From positions 186,001 through 250,000 of the forward strand of contig NZ_JBPPLZ010000006.1 of the NCBI RefSeq assembly GCF_051535235.1: a stretch of 64,000 bases of DNA, written 5' to 3'. The notes beneath the pieces are model-generated. The model was not told the origin of the DNA. It made no database searches and saw only the letters and a program-made list of their open reading frames with translations. Position 1 is the stretch's first letter. Each line of letters starts with the position of its first letter. A program made the translations under genes and the position numbers. The stretch is from Nitrobacter sp051535235. GTDB lineage: Bacteria > Pseudomonadota > Alphaproteobacteria > Rhizobiales > Xanthobacteraceae. Positions 59,780-64,000 of this stretch are shown piece by piece.

Positions 59780-60277
59780 ATGGCAGAGAAAGATCAGGCC
59801 GAGAAAACGGCAGCCGAAGGCGACGCACCGCCCGCTTCCAAGAAAAAGAAACTGATCCTGATCGCCGCGGCCGTTGCGGTGCTTTGCCTCGCGGGCGGAG
59901 CAGGCGCCTGGTTCTTCTTCTTTCACGGTCACGGCGACGAACAGCATGCGGAAGCGCCGCCGCCGAAGCCGCCGGCCTTCATCGAAGTCCCCGATATGCT
60001 GGTCAACCTGGTCGGAGCGCCGGGCGAGCGCGTGCAATATCTCAAGGTGAAGGTGGTTCTCGAGGTCAAGGACGAGCCGCAGGTCGAGAAGATCAAGCCG
60101 GCGCTGCCGCGGGTCACCGATCTCTTTCAGACCTACATGCGCGAACTGCGCCCCAGCGACCTCAACGGTTCGGCCGGGCTGTTTCGACTGAAGGAAGAAC
60201 TGACCAGGCGGGTCAACACGGCGATCGCGCCCAGTCATGTCAGTGCCGTGCTGTTCAAGGAAGTCGTCATCCAGTGA
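59780..60277 (+). CDS. fliL: Flagellar basal body-associated protein FliL
   Basis: A 165-residue single-pass membrane protein: acidic N-terminus (MAEKDQAEKTAAEGDAPPAS), a KKKK stop and one membrane helix (LILIAAAVAVLCLAGGAGAW), then a periplasmic stomatin-like domain (FIEVPDMLVNLVGAPGERVQ, LFQTYMRELRPSDLNGSAGL) with a typical end (VSAVLFKEVVIQ). FliL supports stator function. It opens the fliL-fliM unit, and an in-frame frame from 59639 is rejected because the added residues are not FliL-like and overlap CtrA-type half-sites. Confidence 0.93.
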   Translation: MAEKDQAEKTAAEGDAPPASKKKKLILIAAAVAVLCLAGGAGAWFFFFHGHGDEQHAEAPPPKPPAFIEVPDMLVNLVGAPGERVQYLKVKVVLEVKDEPQVEKIKPALPRVTDLFQTYMRELRPSDLNGSAGLFRLKEELTRRVNTAIAPSHVSAVLFKEVVIQ

Positions 60278-60295
60278 CGGGACGGGGGCAGGGTC

Positions 60296-61501
60296 ATGGC
60301 GGGCGATAACGATCAGTTGGACCAGGATGCGATCGCAGCCCAGTGGGAGGCGTCGCTTGGCTCGGAGGATCCCGAGGAGGCCGCGAAGTCGGCTGCCGCC
60401 AATGAACTCACGGAGACGATGGCGGAACAGTGGGCCGCCATGGTCGAGGACGGAGGCCGTAATTTCGGTACTGCCAAGAACGGCGGTGAACGGGTCCTCT
60501 CGCAGGAGGAAATCGACAGCCTGCTCGGTTTCAGCGTCGGCGAGATCAACGTCGACGATAGCTCCGGCATCCGCGCGATCATCGACTCGGCGATGGTGTC
60601 TTACGAGCGCCTGCCGATGCTGGAGATCGTGTTCGACCGCCTGGTGCGGTTGATGACGACATCCCTGCGCAATTTCACCTCCGACAATGTGGAGGTCTCG
60701 CTCGACCGCATCACCTCGGTCCGCTTCGGCGACTACATGAACTCGATTCCCTTGCCGGCCGTTCTCAGCGTGTTCAAGGCGGAGGAATGGGAGAACTTCG
60801 GGCTGGCGATGGTCGATTCCAGCCTGATCTACTCCATGATCGACGTGCTGCTCGGCGGCCGTCGCGGCCAGACGTCACTGCGGATCGAAGGCCGGCCCTA
60901 CACGACAATCGAAACCAATCTGGTGAAGCGGCTGGTCGAGGTCGTTCTGGCCGACGCCGAACAGGCGTTCCGGCCGCTGTCGCCGGTGTCGTTCACGATC
61001 GACCGGCTTGAGACCAATCCGCGTTTCGCGGCGATCACCCGTCCGGCCAACGCTGCGATCTTGGTCCGGCTGCGCATCGATATGGAAGACCGCGGCGGCT
61101 ACATCGAACTGCTGCTTCCCTATGCCACCATCGAACCGATCCGCAACGTGTTGTTGCAGATGTTCATGGGTGAAAAGTTCGGCCGCGATCTGATCTGGGA
61201 GGGCCACCTCGCCACCGAGATCGCGCAGGCGCAGATCGCCGTCGACGCGGTGCTGTACGAGGCCGAGATCCCGCTCAAGCAGCTCATGACCCTGAAGGTC
61301 GGCGACACGCTGCCGCTGGACATGCGTCCCGATGCGTCGGTGGCGGTGCGGTGCGGCAGCGTCACGCTGACGGAGGGCCGCATGGGACGCGTCGGCGACC
61401 GCGTCGCCATTCGCGTATCCAGACACTTGCGCAAACCGAACACGACTTTTGCCATGTTCGAGAGAGCGGACGAACAGACCAAGATGATGGAGGCCCAATG
61501 A
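60296..61501 (+). CDS. fliM: Flagellar motor switch protein FliM
   Basis: A 401-residue C-ring protein. The usual CheY-binding motif LSQEEIDSLLGF lies at about residue 67, after a longer N-terminus that has a related LDQDAIAAQWEASLG element near residue 8. The CheC-like middle domain (YMNSIPLPAVLSVFKAEEWE, VLLGGRRGQTSLRIEGRPYT) and C-terminal SPOA domain (LPLDMRPDASVAVRCG) are clear. It sets rotation direction. It starts 18 bp after fliL, and its stop overlaps the next start (ATGA). Confidence 0.95.
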   Translation: MAGDNDQLDQDAIAAQWEASLGSEDPEEAAKSAAANELTETMAEQWAAMVEDGGRNFGTAKNGGERVLSQEEIDSLLGFSVGEINVDDSSGIRAIIDSAMVSYERLPMLEIVFDRLVRLMTTSLRNFTSDNVEVSLDRITSVRFGDYMNSIPLPAVLSVFKAEEWENFGLAMVDSSLIYSMIDVLLGGRRGQTSLRIEGRPYTTIETNLVKRLVEVVLADAEQAFRPLSPVSFTIDRLETNPRFAAITRPANAAILVRLRIDMEDRGGYIELLLPYATIEPIRNVLLQMFMGEKFGRDLIWEGHLATEIAQAQIAVDAVLYEAEIPLKQLMTLKVGDTLPLDMRPDASVAVRCGSVTLTEGRMGRVGDRVAIRVSRHLRKPNTTFAMFERADEQTKMMEAQ

Positions 61502-61932
61502 ACCACTCTTTCGGACTAGCGATCGAGAGCCTTGTCGCGGTTCTTCTCGTCTTGACAATCGGTTATTGCATGCTGCTGAACAAACGGCTGAAGCGGCTGA
61601 GAGCGGACGAGCAGTCGCTGAAGGCGACCATCGGCGAATTGATCACAGCGACGGAGATCGCAGAGCGCGCCATCGGCGGGCTGAAGCACACCGTGCGCGA
61701 CGTCAATGACAATCTCGGCAATCAGATCGTCTCGGCCACAGAACTGTCGCGGCAGTTGGCGAAGCAACTGACGGAGGGTGACGCAGTCGTGCGGCGGCTG
61801 ACCCGGATCGCGCTCGCGGCGCGCCCGGCGACGGCCCCGGAACCGGAGCCCGCGCCCAGCGATGCCCGCTCGGTCGCAGCCGCGGCGCGGGCATTTTCCG
61901 AACGTAGAAGGGCAAGCGGCCTCGCTGCATGA
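61498..61932 (+). CDS. DUF6468-like flagellar-locus protein
   Basis: A 144-residue protein with one N-terminal membrane segment (AIESLVAVLLVLTIGYCMLL) and a helical, coiled-coil-like tail (GLKHTVRDVNDNLGNQIVSA, ELSRQLAKQLTEGDAVVRRL). It is a conserved partner between fliM and motE in many alphaproteobacteria; I recall the DUF6468 label but did not check it. Start and stop overlap both neighbours by four bases (ATGA at 61498 and 61929), so it is tightly coupled to fliM and motE. Function unknown; a membrane-anchored spacer in the motor is one guess. Confidence 0.75.
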   Translation: MNHSFGLAIESLVAVLLVLTIGYCMLLNKRLKRLRADEQSLKATIGELITATEIAERAIGGLKHTVRDVNDNLGNQIVSATELSRQLAKQLTEGDAVVRRLTRIALAARPATAPEPEPAPSDARSVAAAARAFSERRRASGLAA

Positions 61933-62747
61933 ATGCTTTCAGGGACATCCGGGTTATTCCTGTCGTCGTGGTTGCGATCTTCGGCCTCGCGGTGCTCAAG
62001 ATCGCGGGCCTCGTGGTCGACGGCGGTTACGTCTTCGACGACCAGCCGAATTCGACCCACCGGTCATGGGCACAGGAGAACCTGAACTTTCCGGGCGCGA
62101 CTTCCTATGCAGGCGACGTCACGGGCTCGGTCGAGACCAAGAAAAAAGAGGACCCCGGCAAGGAGAGCGCCGAAAAGGCCGAAAAGAAGGAACCTGACGG
62201 AGAGTCCAAGCCGGCGGACGGCGCGCCGGGACTGTCGAAGGCGGGCGTTGTCACCATTCCGGAGCCCGGGCAATCGGTGTCGCCGTCCGAACGCGCGATC
62301 CTCGAGCGGCTTCAGAGCCGGCGCCAGGAACTCGAAGCACGCGCGCGGGAAATCGACATTCGCGAGAGCCTTCTGAAGTCCGCTGAAAAGCGCATCGAGG
62401 GCCGCGTCGAGGAGATGAAGGGCATCGAATCGCGGATCGCAACCGCCACCGACCAGAAGAACGAGGCCGAAGCCGCCCGCTTCAAGGGACTCGTGACGAT
62501 GTACGAGAACATGAAGCCGAAAGACGCCGCCAAGGTGTTCGACCGACTGGAAATGTCGGTGTTGTTCGAGCTTGCCTCGAAGATCGCGCCACGCAAGATG
62601 TCGGACATTCTCGGCCAGATGTCGCCTGCGGCGGCCGAACGGCTGACGGTCGAAATGGCGCGCCGGGCCAGCGGCGGCGACGCCACCACCGCGGACGCCG
62701 ATCTTCCGAAGATCGAGGGCAAGCCGACACCGCAGAACCCCAATTAA
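61929..62747 (+). CDS. motE: MotE-type motility chaperone with MgtE-N-like domain
   Basis: A 272-residue protein. An N-terminal membrane segment (VIPVVVVAIFGLAVLKIAGL) is followed by a charged Lys/Glu linker, a coiled coil (RLQSRRQELEARAREIDIRE) and a C-terminal MgtE-N-like domain (MYENMKPKDAAKVFDRLEMS, QMSPAAAERLTVEMA). The layout fits MotE, described in Sinorhizobium as a periplasmic chaperone for MotC. Its start overlaps the stop of the preceding gene. The C-terminus is Thr/Pro-rich. No motB or motC gene is in the window. Confidence 0.85.
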   Translation: MNAFRDIRVIPVVVVAIFGLAVLKIAGLVVDGGYVFDDQPNSTHRSWAQENLNFPGATSYAGDVTGSVETKKKEDPGKESAEKAEKKEPDGESKPADGAPGLSKAGVVTIPEPGQSVSPSERAILERLQSRRQELEARAREIDIRESLLKSAEKRIEGRVEEMKGIESRIATATDQKNEAEAARFKGLVTMYENMKPKDAAKVFDRLEMSVLFELASKIAPRKMSDILGQMSPAAAERLTVEMARRASGGDATTADADLPKIEGKPTPQNPN

Positions 62748-62825
62748 TATCCTTGTTTAATAGGGCCTTAATTCCACAATTCTAGAGTCCGTCTGATCGG
62801 CGTGCAGCCGCCGATCAGGAGTTGA

Positions 62826-62941
62826 TAGCGTTTTTCGCGCGAAGCATGTCCTCGGGCTTGACCGGGGATGGATACCGGTTCGCGTGAGGAAAACGCGTCA
62901 AGGCAGCAATCAGAGCTTCGCTTCAGAAGCGAAGTTCTGGA
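62826..62941 (+). repeat. Dispersed intergenic repeat, copy B
   Basis: It contains GGATACCGGTTCGCGTGAGG followed by AAAACGCGTCAA, as in copy A. It ends in CTTCGCTT-CAG-AAGCGAAG (62916-62934), an 8-bp stem with a 3-base loop. It also carries an extra internal piece (GAAGCATGTCCTCGGGCTTG) that copy A lacks. It lies between motE and the next gene, ending 19 bp before its start. Confidence 0.65.
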
Positions 62942-62959
62942 GTCGAGAGACGATCTGGA

Positions 62960-64000
62960 ATGGTGCGGACGACTGCCGCTGGATGTTGGTCGCAAGCGCG
63001 CTCTCGCGCGCGGCGGCTTTCGCGCGGCTGGATTCCGGTGCTCGCAACCGCGCTGCTGCTGCTCGCTCTGACATTTCCCGGTGCAAGCCGCGCGCAGGCC
63101 ATCAGGGGCGAGGCGAGCTTTGCGGCGGCGAAAGGTTATGCCCGGCTCGTGCTCAAGCTCGACGACGACGTCGATTCCGAAGTGACGGTTGCCGGCACCA
63201 TCCTCGTGATCCGCTTCAAGCGGCCGGTTGATATTCCCGTCGACAAGCTGTCGGAGGCGGTGCCGGACTATGTCGGCTCGGCGCGCCGCGATCCCGATGG
63301 CCTGGCCATTCGCCTGGCGCTGGCACGCAAGGTTTCCGTCAACACGATGACGGCGGGCGAGCGCGTGTTCATCGATCTCATGCCCGATGGCTGGAAGGGT
63401 CCGCCGCCGGGTCTGCCGCAGGACGTGGTTCGCGACCTGGCTGAACGCGCTCGCGCCGCCGAGCGCGCGTTGCGTGAAGAGCGCAGTTTGGAAGCGTCGA
63501 AGAAGCGCCCGCCGGTTCGCGTGCGCGCGTCGGTGCAGCCGACCTTCGTGCGCTACGTTTTCGAACTGCCGAATGGGGCCAATGTTTCGTCCGCCCTCAA
63601 CGAGCAGAAACTCGCGCTGTTGTTCAAGCCGGCGCTGACTTTCGATCTGGCGGACGCCAAACTGGTGGCACCCGCCAACGTCGCCTCGATCGCGCAGAAG
63701 AGGGAAAGCGACGGCTCGCGGGTCGAGATAAAACTGATCGGCGATGTCGACGTGCATTCGTTCCGTGAAGAGAAAAACTACATCGTCGATATCGGCTTCC
63801 ATCAGACCGGCAATAGTCTGTCGGCGGCGATTGCCGAAGCACAGCCGGCCGACGCCGCTGCCGCGCCCGCAAAGCCGGCCGGGATTCCGCCGCCGACGTC
63901 GGAGACGATTGCCGAACAGGCCGGACTGACGGTTGGGCCGCCCCCGTCAGACGGCAAACCGGCCCCGGCTGCGAAAGCGCCCGAAACGCCCCCGGTCGTC
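62960..64000 (+). CDS. Large secreted protein, 5' part only (runs off the window)
   Basis: The frame from ATG 62960 continues past the end of the window with 347 codons seen. After a basic stretch comes a signal peptide (GWIPVLATALLLLALTFPGA, then SRAQA). The mature part has beta-strand repeats reminiscent of AMIN-type folds (GEASFAAAKGYARLVLKLDD, VDVHSFREEKNYIVDIGFHQ), a charged helix near residues 155-180 (RDLAERARAAERALREERS), and an Ala/Pro-rich linker at the end. In related genomes the gene after motE is often a large tetratricopeptide protein, which this may be, but no TPR is visible yet. It follows motE with repeat copy B between, and may belong to the flagellar unit. Confidence 0.75.
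   Translation, partial: MVRTTAAGCWSQARSRARRLSRGWIPVLATALLLLALTFPGASRAQAIRGEASFAAAKGYARLVLKLDDDVDSEVTVAGTILVIRFKRPVDIPVDKLSEAVPDYVGSARRDPDGLAIRLALARKVSVNTMTAGERVFIDLMPDGWKGPPPGLPQDVVRDLAERARAAERALREERSLEASKKRPPVRVRASVQPTFVRYVFELPNGANVSSALNEQKLALLFKPALTFDLADAKLVAPANVASIAQKRESDGSRVEIKLIGDVDVHSFREEKNYIVDIGFHQTGNSLSAAIAEAQPADAAAAPAKPAGIPPPTSETIAEQAGLTVGPPPSDGKPAPAAKAPETPPVV

Noticed and set aside
1..64000. tRNA, rRNA, CRISPR, insertion sequences or prophage
   Set aside because: Intergenic spaces were read on both strands; no cloverleaf, repeat-spacer array, transposase, integrase or phage structural gene was seen.

Overview
The window is GC-rich, gene-dense chromosomal DNA from an alphaproteobacterium. 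FlbT and FlaF flagellin regulators, FliX, a DksA with a degenerate zinc finger, TTAA-N7-TTAA (CtrA-type) boxes, sigma-54 flagellar promoters and a MotE-type protein all point to Rhizobiales. Flagellin sequences and gene neighbourhoods resemble the Bradyrhizobium / Rhodopseudomonas / Nitrobacter group (Nitrobacteraceae). The family placement is inference from remembered homologues; no search was run. I see no rRNA, tRNA, CRISPR array, insertion sequence, integrase or phage gene.

Layout. (1) 1-10025 is a surface-polysaccharide block: the 3' end of hldE, a membrane-anchored nucleotide-sugar epimerase/dehydratase, a YbhN/UPF0104 flippase-like membrane protein on the minus strand, an NAD-dependent epimerase with no ordinary start codon, manC, a Gfo/Idh/MocA oxidoreductase, a DegT-type aminotransferase and murJ. 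(2) 10081-16622 is metabolic: an orphan form-II CoxL-like molybdoprotein, a CHRD protein, a stand-alone RAM protein, thiD, an unrecognised acidic protein, and a DgcA-type dipeptide epimerase/racemase. (3) 16770-19597 is an Mla-type lipid transporter (mlaE with an N-terminal STAS domain, mlaF, mlaD). (4) 19670-25402 holds a 1656-residue membrane-anchored coiled-coil protein with six 44-residue repeats, resembling the Rhizobiales polar-growth proteins GPR/RgsE, divergent from an Hpt phosphotransfer protein across a CtrA-type box. (5) 25528-34916 holds a 2Fe-2S ferredoxin and its thioredoxin-reductase-like NADP reductase, a large secreted SGNH hydrolase, a second YbhN-like protein, two small membrane proteins, a SixA-like phosphatase, a DAO-family oxidoreductase and msrB.

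(6) 35145-64000 is mainly flagellar. A sigma-54 promoter precedes flgE-flgK-flgL. Then come a PLP decarboxylase, flbT (minus), two flagellin genes, flaF, a small unknown gene, and a minus-strand FlaG-like gene. The flgI / rod-binding / FlgN-like operon (minus) follows, then fliX and dksA (plus). A stress and lipid patch interrupts: Hsp20, a truncated second Hsp20 and a cNMP-binding patatin phospholipase. Next are flgF-flgG-flgA-flgH (minus, sigma-54-type promoter) and fliL-fliM-DUF6468-motE (plus). The window ends in the 5' part of a large secreted protein gene.

Regulation that can be read directly: TGGCA-N-GC elements of the sigma-54 type sit before flgE, flgI and flgF, and TTAA-N7-TTAA boxes lie before the second flagellin and between the coiled-coil and Hpt genes. 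FlbT and FlaF probably set flagellin translation. Together these suggest a Caulobacter-like CtrA to FliX/sigma-54 to flagellin cascade. A dispersed intergenic repeat recurs at several places, and one copy lies in frame inside a protein-coding gene.
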